NCBI GenBank assembly: GCA_024138015.1
Contig: JAMXBB010000008.1
Coordinates: forward strand, 49,018,446-49,082,445
Direction of reading: 5' to 3'
DNA: 64,000 nucleotides
From: Lumnitzera littorea
Taxonomy: Eukaryota > Streptophyta > Magnoliopsida > Myrtales > Combretaceae
Positions 47,001 through 60,000 of the stretch are shown piece after piece. Position 1 is the first letter of the stretch. Each line of letters begins with the position of its first letter. The notes below the pieces were generated by a model. The model was not told the origin of the DNA and searched no databases. It saw nothing but the letters and a program-made list of their open reading frames with translations. A program made the position numbers and the translations under genes.

Positions 47001-48322
47001 TGATGGAAATACAATAATATCATGAAAATATGGAAAGTTTCTAGCTTTTTAATAAGTGTCTCCATACTTATGTCATCTATATCTATATCATTCAAGGGAG
47101 AATGATGGTTTTGATGTAACACTAGAATTGTTGATTACCAAATTAGCTTGTTCCCTAATAGAGATAATTTTTTTTTTATTTGATAATTATATAATGACTT
47201 TGTTATAATACATTGATAAGAATTTTTTTTTTTTATTTCTTAACACAAATTTCTTTAAATTGAGTGAATTGCAAACATATTACTTGGTCCATCTATGTGA
47301 GGCTAGTCCCTCTATCTTTTTTGAAATTGACTATTAGATTCTAAAATCCTTGCAAAATGTCCTTTCAAACCATATTTAACCATTTCAGCCTTGGATAAAT
47401 AATTAAAAATATTATATAAAATTATTTATTATTTTATAATGGTAAAACAGACATATGGAGATTTTAAAATATTTTCTTTGAAGATTTGAGGGTCAAACGT
47501 TAACGTTTAGTTTTAAAAATAGGAGGGTAAATTAATGCATAGAGTAAATAAAAAAATGTATTTACAATTTACCTTAAAAATAATAATAAAATTTTAACTA
47601 TTAACTATATAATTCCTTTATTTATTTTAAGGCAAACTGTATTATAAGTATGTTATATTCGTATCATTTTTATTATCAAATTTCACATGTAACTATATTT
47701 ACGTTCGCAGCATGGATGTATTTGTTGCTAATATATATAAATAAGGCAACTTAAATATAGTCCACAATCTCCTTGATTTGTATATTAAAAATTTTAGTTT
47801 GCAATAGATAATAGTTTCTTCTATTTGCAATTACGTGCAAGTTTGAATCATATTAGAAAATTTAGAAGATTTAAGAGTTATATATTCTCAGATTTTACCA
47901 TCCGTGTCGTAGATTTTGATTGATTTTTTTATTTTTAAACTCTAAATTGCTCTAAGTTGATTTTTTATTTTTTTTACTTGGCCAAAAAAAAAAAATTCTA
48001 AGTTGCTCTTTTTCCTATTTTATTTGCAAAAAATAATAAACTCATATAATGGATATTATATTTTCTTCTCCTCCTTATCATAGAATTAGGATCTTTTATT
48101 ATTTTTTCAATAGGCAATTGTTTCACATCTTAAAAAATATGCATTTTCTGGTAACTCATTATGGTTCAAACTAGGACTGGAATAAAGGGACCTATGTTGT
48201 TCGAGTTAGAGCGATGAACAATCTCAACCGTCTTCTAAAATCTTATTTAATCTAAATATATAGCCATACCGAACCAATTGATGGATCGTGAATATTTACA
48301 ATAAGAAGATGATGTCTACCTT
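44063..48322. other. AT-rich region downstream of the F-box gene; no gene seen
   Basis: About 4.3 kb with no ORF or domain I recognise. The first few hundred bases should hold the gene's 3' untranslated region; a consensus AATAAA close to the stop is not obvious. The remainder has many A and T homopolymer runs and no clear LTR, LINE or MITE boundary. Confidence 0.5.
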
Positions 48323-48524
48323 TTAATCACAACCCCACAACCAATCCTGCAGAAATTTGAAATCGAAAGCAAGGCTTTTGGGGGAAAAAAAAAAAGAAAA
48401 GAAAAAAGAAAGGAAACAAGGCAAAAGAGAAGATGGATAGTGGTTTAGGTCAAACTCAAACCGTGAATGGAAACAAGTGGGAGTTGGAGTGAAATAAGGT
48501 AAATAAATTAAAAGCATGACTCAC

Positions 48525-48758
48525 TTATTTAAGTATATTATCATAATCATGTGACACTCTTGCAGCAGCAGTTGAGCACCTTTTTGTTATAAATTCTAAG
48601 TGGGAAGTTGTCTGATGAGAATAACGAAGATTGAGCAGGTATTGAGGAATACATATCCGAGAAGAAATTCCAGCAACTTCCATCATTGAAAGCGCCGGAT
48701 CAGGCACATGAGTCATGCTCATGCATATGATGTAGTCAACACTCGGAGATGGATCCAT
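48525..48758 (-). other. Small ORF of unknown nature (77 codons)
   Basis: The minus-strand ATG at 48758 opens MDPSPSVDYIICMSMTHVPD and ends at TAA 48525-48527. Base composition is richer in GC than the flanks and the residues are mixed, not low-complexity. I recognise no family and see no signal peptide. It may be an exon scrap, a short unannotated gene or chance. The neighbouring 64-codon ORF at 48323-48517 is a translation of a purine-rich run and is not credible. Confidence 0.25.
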
Positions 48759-48814
48759 TTATAATCTTAAGATAAGCTCTTGAAGTGAAGATTTGTCTTA
48801 TTATTATTTTTATA

Positions 48815-48857
48815 AATAATATATATGTATATATATATTTGTATATGTATATATGGC
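48815..48857. repeat. AT-rich microsatellite-like tract
   Basis: Interrupted TA/TG dinucleotides (ATATATATGTATATATATAT and on) lie between non-coding flanks. The following 1.6 kb to about 50460 shows no gene. Confidence 0.6.
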
Positions 48858-50459
48858 TAAGATAAACTGTTACATAATTTATGATATCTCTCAATGTAAC
48901 TATATATGTAGAATGCATATTGATGTCTTAAATATAAAAAGAAAGATGAAAAATAAGTTATATTATTTGTATAGTTGAACCTCTAACATCGTGGAAAGAT
49001 ATCATTTTAAATAAAATATAGTTTTCAATAAGACAGCCTAAACATTGTATAATAACAATTTAAATTAGGGATGATTGTAAATACTCATCACTAAAACTAT
49101 AGCTGAAAATTACACAAAAAATGAAATTTTATTTCTTTTACTTATTTGATTAAAGCATTAGAGTGTTTATACCAAAACCCGTCCAACCAGACGATGCTCA
49201 TTTTGTCTCTTATGGGCCTTCATCCCTCCGACACCTCCAACTTTACTTGGGCCTTAGCCTAGCATAGTGGAGATTTCCACAATAACACATCTAAAACCAA
49301 AACTTCTTCTGTTAGCATGATAATACATCTCCAATATCATCATCAACCCATAACAACATTATCGCACAAAGTTTCAAAGTCAACAACAATGATTATATAG
49401 AAACAAAGGAAACATCACCATGATAAACTTAATTATTCACCACTACTTCCTCTTTCATAAACCTACATATGATTTCAACCCCTAGAGTGTCACCCTCTCA
49501 TGATACTCTAAATCTCTTTGTATAAAAAATATTTACTAAAACAAAAGAAGAGCAACATACCTTTACTTAAAACAAATTGAAGACTTGATACATACACCTC
49601 GACTTCAAACACTGCTTCTCACAATACTTCATAATACAAGCCTACTTTAGAAATTATGCACAACTTGCATAATTGGAGAAAGATAAACACTTGCTTATAC
49701 TTAGAGCAATGTTTACTTCTACAAAAGTGATTTATGTCTCACAACTTTTCCATACTACACTAGCCTTAAATTGATAGTTTACCCAAAACTTAATTAAGGC
49801 TTCACCTATCCTTAAGGAATAAATGAAATTAAATGAAAAGGAGATTACCTTTTGAAAAACTGTTTCCCAACGGAATAAAAAGATAATGTACATTTTATTT
49901 TAAGGAATAGAATAAGTACCATTTACTTAGATAAGTAGTTTCTATGGGAAGGAAAGGAAAAAAAAAGTAGTTTAAATTAATTGACTAAAGGCTTAAGGGG
50001 TAAATTACTAAAATGCCCTTTAATATAAAGAGCTTTATCAAGGCATTTTAGTGTATTTCACATTAATGACATTTGAAGGAACTATGACACCATTGTACCA
50101 ACATCATCTATTTACACCAACTTTGTAATGTTTATCTTGTCTTCATATTACTAAATTCTTACATCCTCTATTTAAACTAAAACCCAATCCATTATCCTCT
50201 TGTACGTAATTATTTCTAAAACATTATTCTGGTGCATATAAACCTTATAAGCTCTTAAAGCATACTTTCACCTCCCATAATTTCTAAATAACCTAAAAAA
50301 TTGTCACCAAAGCCCTAAATTTTGAGACTTAGGCAATGATTTAGAATTTATATGCATATTATTAGAAGTCATAGAAACTTAAGGCACACTTGCGAGATTA
50401 GAACGATTAATAGTATTGAGGCCTCCCTCGATAGTTAATGAATTGAGATGACTCATTTA

Positions 50460-53400
50460 TTATCATAAGCCCCTTATAGTCTTCTTAATGGAGGCTCAAA
50501 ACAAGTCAAATAAATTAGAACCACACAAAAGAGAGTAATGGTTTTTCACTATGTTGAACTAGTAGGATTGGCTAGTAGACTTATAGTATGGAGGAACAAA
50601 AACTTGTAAGTGGCTATTCTTTTCTCATGAAGAAATATAGTTGACGCATGATTTTGGAATGTCAATTCAGCGAAGGGAATGAGAGTGACATGGTGCTATG
50701 CTCATTTAGAGTACAAAGCTAGATTAGGTTGCTAGAATAAGCTAAGAGAAATTGCTTGATAGATTAATGATGCTTAGATCATAATGGACAATTTCAATGA
50801 AATTGCCAAGAGAAAAGAAGAGTGGTAGCCAAGAAAACTCATTAACAAATTATGGCAATTAACGAGATGTGGTATGATAGCTAACTAGTTGATGTCGAGT
50901 ATCAAGGTGTTCCATTCACATGGTTTAATGCCAATTACGTGTCACGCCCCAAAGCGGTAGAGTTGTAACAGTCTTTCGGTGCAAATCATTTTAAGATAAA
51001 AGTTGATCTTACAACCGCTATCTTAAACTTGATTTACACAAGGCATCTACGACTAATCTGTTTTGAAGTAAACAGTTGACAAATTAAATATGTTATTTAT
51101 ATGCAGAAATATAAAAAATATAAATTACATATTTCAATTAATGTTACATGATTTAATAATTTAACTTCACTTAAGTAATACATAATTTAATAATAGAAGG
51201 TTCAAAGATAAGAACTAAAACCTTAAAAAAGTAATTGATCATTAGTTTTATATCCTCGCTTCCCAAAATCCAGCAATTTCTAACTTTAGAGTAGTTACAA
51301 AGCCATTTTTTAACTAACACCTGTAACAATATCTATAGGAATACGAGCAATCGATCACTCAGTAAGTTAGGATGGAGACTTAAAACTACACATCAAGCAC
51401 AAATAGGATTATCAACGTTATTTTAATACAATGCAACAAACGAATGCCATCATACGACATTATCTGGTCCGTCGTGAGATTGGAGAAATTACACTTGCTC
51501 TAATTCAAGTTTAGGAGTTTAACACGCATTTCAATAGCTCATAACCAAACTTAAGTTTGTACAATAGAGACACTGCTTCTCCCATAACTACCTTTGAACC
51601 ATTGACTTTATCCTTACCACGACCTCCTCTCCTAATACTTAGTTCGAATAAGGATGAAGAAGATACCGATTATGCTATCCAACGCTATTTTTTTTTAAGG
51701 GATCAGTATTTGACCAGAGAACCCTAAACATCTCCCTTAATGGGTGAAATGCTTATTTAGTAAATTTTATAAACCGCATATTATAAAGTCCAATTAAGGT
51801 GATCACTCCATATTACGCAATACATAACAATTCCAAACTAATACAGCAAGCCAATAATATACAATGTATTCAAGCACATACATAGGCATGCACATATTCA
51901 AACTATCTACAAGCACAAACAAGTATAATCTTAAACCGCTAAGTACTCTGAAATAGTTCTCCAAAATACAGTTAAATATTGATCTCAAACTTATCTGGAC
52001 TTCTCACTTATTTACTTAGGATACGACTCGCAACAGGCAGTTCTGACAATCTCTATAATACAAAGGTCATTTTCATATTTATATAACTACTTTATATAGG
52101 CTTTATTTTAAAATTCTTATTCTTATCTTTGGTTTAGGGTGTTATTTCATCTAATTATTCAGGCTTTAAGTTTTTTAAAATCATTTCTGTTTTGAGTTAG
52201 GTTCTAATTTAACTTCTAAGTTAGGGTATAGTTTATATTTGATTACCTTTTACTTATAATTCTTATAAATGTCTTCTAACATTTTTCTTACAGTTTACTC
52301 ATGTGAATATAACCTTTAATTTAGATTTTAACTAACTCTCTAATATACTTCTATCAACCTTAATTTTGATTTTGCTTCTAAATCAAATTCAAATCCAAAA
52401 ATAATCTACATTTTAATGTAACCACTTATACATATGTGTATATATACATATAAGCTTTAAATCCTTAGTTTTTTTTTTTAGTTTAAAATGATAATTCTAT
52501 CCATTTGTTTAAGTTCAATATTACCCATAACTAAGCTAGTTTTAAATCAACTTCTAATTCAATTTCTAAATCAATTTCGAAATTAGGTTCTATTTTAACT
52601 TCTAGTTACTGTTTTATTTATAACTCTAGGAATTCTTTCCAAACCAATATGTGAAATTTATCTAATTATACTTAGGTTCCCCTAATCTCTATTTTAGCTC
52701 CTAACCAGTATTTTGATTAGTACAGTACACTATACTCCTAATTTAACTATTGAATTAACTCCTAATGTAAGAATATTCTATATTTTTCATATAAATTAAT
52801 AGATTTATATTCTATTTCAAATTTATTTCATATGATTATTGTTATAATATTATCAATTTTTTACCTAACATCTCTTGCCCATTTAATTCCTATATACACA
52901 TATTATGTATTATTACATAATCTACACTATATCACTTATCTAACATTCTTAATACTACAAATATCATCTTTCATCACCAAATAACATATCAAGGCATTTA
53001 ATTATATCCTAAGTCGGAATTTATACCTACTTAACCCTAAATCACAAAATCAGCTTATTTATTCACTTTTACTCATTACTCATTTCCTAATATGCATAAT
53101 ACATACAATTAACACCCCAAAACTCCACAAATACCATCTTACATAAAAAATTTACATCTAAGGATATCTAATTACATAGTAAACCATAATTTTCAACAAA
53201 TTTACCTTAAATTACAAAATTAAGTCTACTAATTGCCTTTTATGTATGTTTTTAGGGCCTAAAAATTAAGTAAGAATTTAGGAAATTAAATTTAAGAAAA
53301 AATTTTCATAGCACTGTAATATATATCCTAAATAGTCTACACAAAAATTTTTAAGTCAAAACTACATCATTAAGATTATTTAAATTTAAATAAAAAACCT

Positions 53401-55020
53401 AGAACTAGTTTAATCATTTCTTAAAAACAGTATATCCTAAGACCTAAATTTAAGAAATTGACATTTTTCCCTAAATCTACATACCAAAATATCTCAGAAT
53501 ATCAAATTTCATAATTTTCCAAACATATTTGATATTTTTAAGAAGTTAAACAAATTCAAAAAGAAAATCAAAACTTACCATTTAATCGATTTCCAACCAT
53601 CGGTGGTGGCTCCACTCTTGTCGATAGCTCTAAGCGTAGGGTCCATTGTCTAGCGATAGTCGTCATTCCTCCCCAGGTAGTCATCAAGTGTAGGTTCCTT
53701 CCTAATACCTTAATTGCATACTATTTTTCTAATTTTTCTTAAAAGTACTCTCTCTTCTCTTTTTAAAATCTCTTAATTTTTTCTAATTCACTAACTGTCC
53801 AAACTGAATTTTAGAAATGGATTAGGTATTTATAGAAAAATTTTAAGGTTTCATTTGCAATTTAACTTAGACAAATGTCCCTTATCTCTTTCTTTTTCAC
53901 TTTTAATTTGTCCTAATTTTATTAGCTAACTTTTTCTTCTTCAATTCCAACTTGCCATACCTCATTTCTAGAATTCTCTACATTTTCCCTTAATTTTTGC
54001 TAATTTTTCTTTATTTTTTATGAATTTTTTTAATTAATATTATTTTAGCATATTTTAGATATTTTAAGTAATTTTACTTATTTTTATCTATACGTAAATA
54101 TATATATGGTACAATTGAATACTTATAAATATTTTGTAAGTTATTTTATGCTTTTTAATGTACATATAATTTATCTCTATCGATTCGTTAGTTATCGAAA
54201 CTCGTTTTATACATTTTTTTATAAATAACATATAGTATACATATAATTCAACATTAAAAATTTTAATTATTTAATTATTTATTTTTTCTAAATCTAAACT
54301 CACGAAATTGTTTTGACTAATATTCCTAACTCCGTTGTAAAATTTCAGCTCAATCGAATAATTTATCCGATCGCTCTAAATTTTATGTATTGAATCTCGA
54401 ACATTTAGTTGCAGGGCTTACATTACAAAGGGTTACTTGTTATGGAATGGTTAGATCAAGGCTTAGTCAATTATGATTGGGTATAGATGTTTCCTAAAAT
54501 GCAAATCTTTAATTTGGTCACTCAAGGATCTAACCATTCACCTTTGGTGTTAAATATGGAGTGTAAAGGAAGCAAAAGTGCTCCTTTTTCCAATTTAAGT
54601 AAAATTGGTTGCCAAGAGATGGTTACAAGGAAGTAATTGAGAAAAGTTGGACAAAAAATGTTGTTGATGTAAACATTTATAGGTTATGTTAGAGGCTAGA
54701 TGCATGTAAAGTTAGGATGCTTAATTTAAAAAAAAAGAAAAAAGAAAAACATATGCTAGGATAAAATCAAGGAGATCTCTTCCCTCCTGTAAGAGCTAAA
54801 GGAGGAGCAAAGTAAAGGAGAAAAGTATTTAGCTTGAACTTAATAAAGCTCTTCTCAAGGAAGAGATATATTGGCATCAATGCTCCTTGAAAATTAGATC
54901 CAACGTAGGGATGAGAACACCAAGTTTTTTTTTAATTTTTTCATCAATCCACATTAGCAAGAAGGGTAAGGAACAAAATGCTATGCTTATAGAGTAAGGA
55001 AGAGAATTGGATTGAGCATG
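50460..55020 (+). mobile_element. LINE endonuclease fragment, split by a large solo LTR
   Basis: Plus-strand pieces of an L1-type endonuclease: FLMEAQNKSNKL (about 50490), YAHLEYKARLG (50698), MDNFNEI (50789; the usual GDFNE with Gly-to-Asn), and YQGVPFTWFNANY (50898-50937). The frame then continues after the insert with GLLVMEWLDQGLVNYDW (54432) and FNLVTQGSNHSPLVL (54510). A linker resembling EEIYWHQCSLKIRSN (54861) is the last recognisable part. No RT follows. Stops are common. Confidence 0.75.
50940..54422 (-). mobile_element. Large solo LTR (TGTCACGCCCC family), clean copy
   Basis: The 3483-base segment starts TGTCACGCCCCAAAGC and ends GCAGGGCTTACA, flanked by TTACG (50935-50939) and TTACA (54423-54427). 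Removing it with one flank leaves the LINE endonuclease frame continuous. On the minus strand the end reads GGGGCGTGACA, a common terminus of long LTRs in plant Ty3/gypsy elements, which suggests minus orientation. No protein is encoded. The ORF at 51803-51988 is chance. Confidence 0.85.
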
Positions 55021-56240
55021 TGCAATTAATTACAAGTGTAAAACCATGCAAAACCATTAAAAAGAAAATAAGGTTAAGTATGAGGTAGTTCGAGAAGTCT
55101 AGGCTTATTAAGCCTTAACTATTTAAAAAAAAAAGAAGAAGAAGCTTTAAACCTAAGTTAGAAAAGGTAAGTTTCAATCTCACCATCTATAGACTATTAT
55201 AGTGAGGATATTGATTGTAAGGGGTCTTTGTTTTAGGGTTTCCCTTATTTGTGATGGATCAAGATTGTTATTAAGGTATCAAAACTAAAGGATTAATTAA
55301 GGTATGATTCTGAAAAAGGTAAGGTAGGATTCGTGATATTTAACAAGAGATTTTGATAATCTAGCCCTAATTATGATATTTTTGCTTGAGAATACACCTA
55401 AATATTCCATTGTAGTAATTCATCCAAAGATCAAATAGATGAAGTGTTTTGGCTATATGCTGATCTAAGATTGAATCAAAAGGAGTAAGAGAGTTGAAAT
55501 CTAAGACTAAGGAGATTATCGAATAAGAGGGTCACGAGCATGATCCTACCCTATAAAACCTTCAACATAAAATTTTGTTGAAGCATGAAGTGAAGTAGAA
55601 TTTTAGACAAAACGATCATAGTCAAACATATAAGCATAATCTTGACCATGATTCCTTTATAAGAAAAGCATGGGCATGAAGATTTAGGGATAATAGGCAT
55701 GTGATGTTGTGGACAAAAAGTTTCCAACCTAAAAGCATGGCCTTGATCCTTGGGTATAATCTAAGTATCTGAGTTTAAAAGAGAAGCACAATCCAAGATC
55801 ATATCATGATTCTTGAGTGTAATCCTTAAGGTGAACTTATTCCTTACCCTTTTCCCTTATTTTTCAATTCTTTTCATTTCTAAGTCTTATCCCAACCTAG
55901 CTTAAATATCTTAGGGACACTAAAATGATTCCTAAACTTTCCAATAGGTTAATAACATGATTTACAAACCAAAAAGAGTTAAGTAAGAAAGTTTTAAATA
56001 GAATCACATAACCTCGGAGTAGACTCTAAAAGAAGTTATTTCATATTATGCTTTTAGTGTTGAGTTTCAAATGAACTTTATTTTAGCTATATCTTCTACT
56101 CAAGACACAAGTATGTATCTCCCGTACGTATTGGTTGGGTTTGTTAGGTTTAGAATAAAATGAATCTAATAACTATCTGGCTAATAAAAAGCTATTTATT
56201 GCTTGTGTGGAGCTCAATCTAGTGATAAATTCCTAGAAGG
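55021..56240. other. Unassigned repeat-like region
   Basis: No gene is seen. The segment 55500-55850 is rich in words such as GGTCACGAGCATGATCC, CGATCATAGTC and ACCATGATTCC, which resemble the U3 part of Athila-type LTRs, but I found neither termini nor a duplication. A copia 3' LTR was expected on the left of the RNase H but is not evident. Confidence 0.35.
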
Positions 56241-57349
56241 GGCTCCTATATTTAGCTTTTGTAGTTGAAGGAGCAATGGAGTTTTGTTTCTTAGAGGATC
56301 AAGAAACTAGCTTATCTCCTAAGAATTAACAAGTACCTGAAGTACTCTTTCTATCCACTTTGCAATCTACATAATCAGCATTTGAATATCTTCGATCAAA
56401 ATTTTGACCCTTAGGATACTAGTGATTTTTGTATATTTAAAGATCTTTTTAACTATAGCTAAGTATGTTTATGTTAATGAACTTTGAAATCTAGCACACA
56501 CATAAGTATTAAAAAAAAATCAAGACTTGAAGCCGTTAGATATAGCAAAGATCCAATTAAGTCTCGATATAATTTTTCATTTACCCTTTTGTTATTACCT
56601 ATGATGTCAAGCTTTGTTGAGGTACTCATAAAAGTTGAGGAATCCTTGGTGTTCTCAAAACCAAATTTCTTCAAAATTTGTCTGGTATATTTCTCTTCAT
56701 AAATAAATATTCCATTCTCTGATTGTTTGATTTGTAATCCCAAGAAGAAGTTTAATTCATTTATGAGTGACATCTCAAATTCTACCTGCATCAAACTTAA
56801 AAACTCTTAACAATATTTTTCATTAATTACATTAAACATAATGTCATCAACATAAATCTATACAACTAGCATATCTTCTTCATGATGTTTCATATAGATT
56901 GTAGTGTTCATTTTTTCCCTTTGAAAGTCATTTTTAATTAAGAATTGAATTGGTCTTTTGTACCAAGGACAAAGAGCCTATTTGAGTCCATACAATGCCC
57001 TTTTTAACTTATATACATGATCAGATTTGAATAAATCTTCAAATCCAAGAGGTTGATCAACATACACTTCTTCTTTGATAAAACCATTCAGAAAAGCACT
57101 TTTTATATCCATTTGATACAACTTAAAATTTTTCAAATTACCAAATGCTAGAAGTAATCTTATAGCTTTTAACTTAGCAACAGAAGCATAAGTTTCACGA
57201 TAATCTATCCCTTCTTCCTAAAAGTAACCTTTAGCCGCTAAACGTACTTTATTTCTTATTATTTTTCCATGTTCATCTAGGTTATTCTTAAAAACTCATT
57301 TAGTTCTTATGATTGACATATTTTTGGGTCTTGGAACTAAACTCCAAAC
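56241..57349 (-). pseudogene. Copia: reverse transcriptase and RNase H
   Basis: From about 57340 on the minus strand: TKWVFKNNLDEHGKIIRNK, ETYASVAKLKAIRLLLAF, YQMDIKSAFLNGFIKEEVY, VYKLKRALYGLK, and the catalytic IYVDDIMF (YVDD at 56843-56854, intact). This runs into 56794-56474 with FFLGLQIKQSENGIFIYEEK and LYRDLIGSLLYLTAS. RNase H follows as CKVDRKSTSGTC, SKKQNSIAPSTTKAKYR. Stops lie, for example, just before the YVDD box. The final RNase H acidic residues are lost at the break near 56240. Confidence 0.85.
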
Positions 57350-58268
57350 CTAATTTCTCTGAAATTGACTAAGTTCTTCTTGCATAGCTAAGATCAAATT
57401 ATTATCATTTAAAGCTTTATCAATTAAGAGAGGTTCAACTTTAGATATTAGAGCAAAATGATTTTCAGAGTTTTGTAAGCTTGATCTTGTTCTTATTCTA
57501 GATCTAACATTACCAATTTCAAGTTCAGGAGAATGATTAGTTTTAAAATTAAGAGATGATGGTAGATTACGAAAGTGTTCAAAACCTTCTGACTTACCTT
57601 CTAGATGTGTTTTAACAAACCTGGTATTAGTTTTTGAAGAACCTTCAGATCCTGGTTTTGTTTTAGATACATTGGGCAATCTTGAAGTTTTTGTTGTTTC
57701 ATTTAAAGGAGGTTCTAACTTACTTTTTCTGAATTAAGTCGTATTGTATTCTTTTTATTCAAGGCAATTGGAGATTCATCATTAGATTCTTCATTACCTA
57801 ATTCTTCAATAAACTTAACATTTATTGATTCTTCTACCACCTTTGTTTCTTTGTTATATACTTGGTGCGCTTTCAAATTTAGAGAGTAGCCTAGAAAGAC
57901 GGCTTCATTAGCTTTCTTTTCGAATTTTCCCAATACCTTTCCTATTTTCTTTACAAAACACTTACAACCAAATATGTGAAAATATGAAACAGTAGATTTT
58001 CTAACTTTGTAAATTTCATAAGCAGTTTTATTTATCAAAGGTCTAACATATACTCGATTTATGATATAACAAGTTGTTGATGCTGTTTTTGCCTAAAAAT
58101 GATCTGCTATATTACCTTCATTAAATAGAGTTCTCGTCGTTTCTTGGATAGTCCTGTTTTTGCGTTCAACTACTCCATTTTCTTATGGAGTATAAGGTAC
58201 AGAAAAGTTATGAGTAATACCCTTTTCTTCACAAAAGGAGATAAAATCTAAGTTTTCAAATTCCTTTT
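57350..58268 (-). pseudogene. Copia: integrase C-terminal half and linker
   Basis: Directly left of the LARD insert the minus strand reads EFENLDFISFCEEKGITHNF, then ENGVVERKNRTIQE with the third catalytic Glu region, and KTAYEIYKVRKSTVSYFHIF, GCKCFVKKIGKVLGKFEKKA, EAVFLGYSL (57715-58038). The linker 57679-57350 is Ser/Asn/Lys-rich and leads to the RT. It has a TAA just before the ENGVVE motif. Confidence 0.85.
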
Positions 58269-58577
58269 TGTTGAGGGTGATTCTCGTTCCGGTGTACAAA
58301 CACTTGCAATATAAGAAAACGGCTACTAGGGGTGCTGAAGGGTGCTCCGATGTGGTCACTCCGATACCTAAGTTAGTTCTATAGCCATGTAGAGAGAAAT
58401 ATCGAGTAGTTAGGAAGAATGAGAGAGTTGAAAAAAGGTCCCCTTACTTGGGGTCTTGGCTGGTATTTATAGTGAGTTTATGGAGATTGTCCCCGAACTG
58501 GATAATTAGACTGGGCTTAAGTATCAGATCTACTAATATTTTCCTACATAATGATTCTCAAAAAATGCCTATCAACA
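58269..58577 (-). repeat. 3' LTR of the LARD-like element
   Basis: The 309-base LTR on the minus strand starts TGTTGATAGGCATTTTTTGA (58577) and ends GAATCACCCTCAACA (58269). A TATA box CTATAAATA (plus TATTTATAG) is near 58471. The purine tract AGGAGAGTAGGGAGCAAG precedes it. Confidence 0.85.
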
Positions 58578-58667
58578 CTTGCTCCCTACTCTCCTTGGTG
58601 ACAGAGTCAGAAAAGAGAGTATCTAGGGAGGTTGATTTCATGGGATTTTTGAAAAGGTTTGTAATCC

Positions 58668-59455
58668 ACGCCTAAAGAGGCAAAGAGCGTCTAAAGAGGC
58701 AAGAGCATCTAAGGAGGCCGATTTGCCTAAAGAAGCAAGAAGCAAGAAGCACTTAAAGAGGCAGATATGCTTGAAGAGGTAAGGAGTGCCTGAAGAGGCG
58801 AGGAGCGCCTAAAGAGGCGAAAACTCCTAAAGAGGTGAGGAGCACTTGAAAAGGAGAGAGGGCCTAAAGAGATGAAGAGTGCTTGAAGAGGTGGATACAC
58901 CTAAAGAAGCAAGAGCACCTGAAGAGGCTTATATGATTGAAGAGGCGAGGAGTGCCTGAAGAGGTGAATATACCTGAAGAGGCGAAAGCATCTAAAGAGG
59001 CGAAGAGTGCTTGAAAAGGCGGAAATGCTTGAAGAGGCAAGTACTTGAAGAGGCAAGAGCACCTGAAGAGGCCAATATGCGTGAAGAGGCAAGAGCACCT
59101 GAAGAGGCCAATATGCGTGAAGAGGTAAGGAGCACCTGACCTGAAGAGGCGAGGAGCGCCTGACTTGAAGAGGCGGATATGCCTAAAGAGGTGAGAGCAC
59201 CTAAAGAGGTAAGAGCACCTGAAGAGGCTAATACACTCGAAGTGGCAAGAAGTGCCTGAAGAGGCGAGGAGCACCTAAAGAAGTTGATATGCCTAAAGAG
59301 GCGAGGAGCATTTGAAGATGCGGATATGCCTGAACAGGTGAATATACTTGAAAAGGCAAGAGCACTTGAAGAGGCCGATATGCCTGAAGAGGCGAATACG
59401 CCTAAAGAGGCGAAGAGCACCTAAAAAGGCAAGGAGCGCCTAAAGAGGTTAGGGA
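58668..59455. repeat. GCCTGAAGAGGC minisatellite, about 40 units
   Basis: Units of 18-19 bases (GCCTGAAGAGGCGAGGAGC, with variants GCCTAAAGAGGC and ACCTGAAGAGGCCAATATG) fill almost 800 bases. Each unit has an inverted GCCT/AGGC pair around a 4-base centre. Long minus-strand ORFs here (Leu/Ala/Ser/Phe repeats) are translations of the repeat in more than one frame. The array sits just inside the 3' LTR, as in the copy at 8520-8850. Confidence 0.85.
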
Positions 59456-59706
59456 AGCATGCAAGTTATCTGAGTTTGACATGACTTGTGCTAAGTAGAG
59501 CTGTAAGATAGGCCATTTGGCTTCTAGTCCATTAATATATAGGACTTTGGTGCTAAATGTTGGATTTAAGTGTTAACTCATTACTGTTTGACAACTGAAG
59601 GTTTTCAAGTGGCTCATTGTCTATTTATTAGACATAGCATATGAGTTTATACTAGCTCATTGTTCATAGTGTGTAGGACTTATCCATATGCTGGTTACTC
59701 GGCTAA

Positions 59707-60000
59707 ATGCCTATTGAGTTCAAGGAGACAACTCAGCTTGGAACGTTCGATATTCAACTCAAATTGATTGAAAAGGCAACAGGGCCATTGTTGAGCTCAA
59801 ACTTTCTTAAAAATCTTAACACTCACGAAGCTCATCTTTCATCAATTATTTGGAAGTCATTCAACATCTTGCATGTTGAGAAAATCAAAAGTGCAATAAA
59901 CATGTATAGAGAAGACCCAAGTGGTCCACATGATAGCCATGACACAACATTCTTTGAACAAGAAAACCGTATAGAGGGAATGTGGGTTTTAAGCCCCTGA
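59707..60000 (+). other. 97-codon ORF inside the LARD-like element, unknown
   Basis: This runs opposite to the element. It opens MPIEFKETTQLGTFDIQLKL and ends EGMWVLSP. From about residue 35 on, the composition (SSIIWKSFNILHVEKIKSAI, then HDSHDTTFFEQENRIEGM) looks more protein-like than the surrounding interior. I recognise no domain. It could be a captured scrap of host sequence or chance. Confidence 0.25.

Noticed and set aside
48323..48517. Minus-strand 64-codon ORF
   Set aside because: It largely translates an A/G homopurine run into Phe and Ser; no credible product.
48530..48760. Possible microRNA precursor
   Set aside because: I compared it with the conserved plant microRNA sequences I remember and found no match, and no convincing long stem was seen by eye.
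58864..59420. Overlapping minus-strand ORFs of 136-142 codons rich in Leu, Ala, Ser and Phe
   Set aside because: They are translations of the 18-19 base minisatellite in several frames; open frames follow from the repeat, not from selection.
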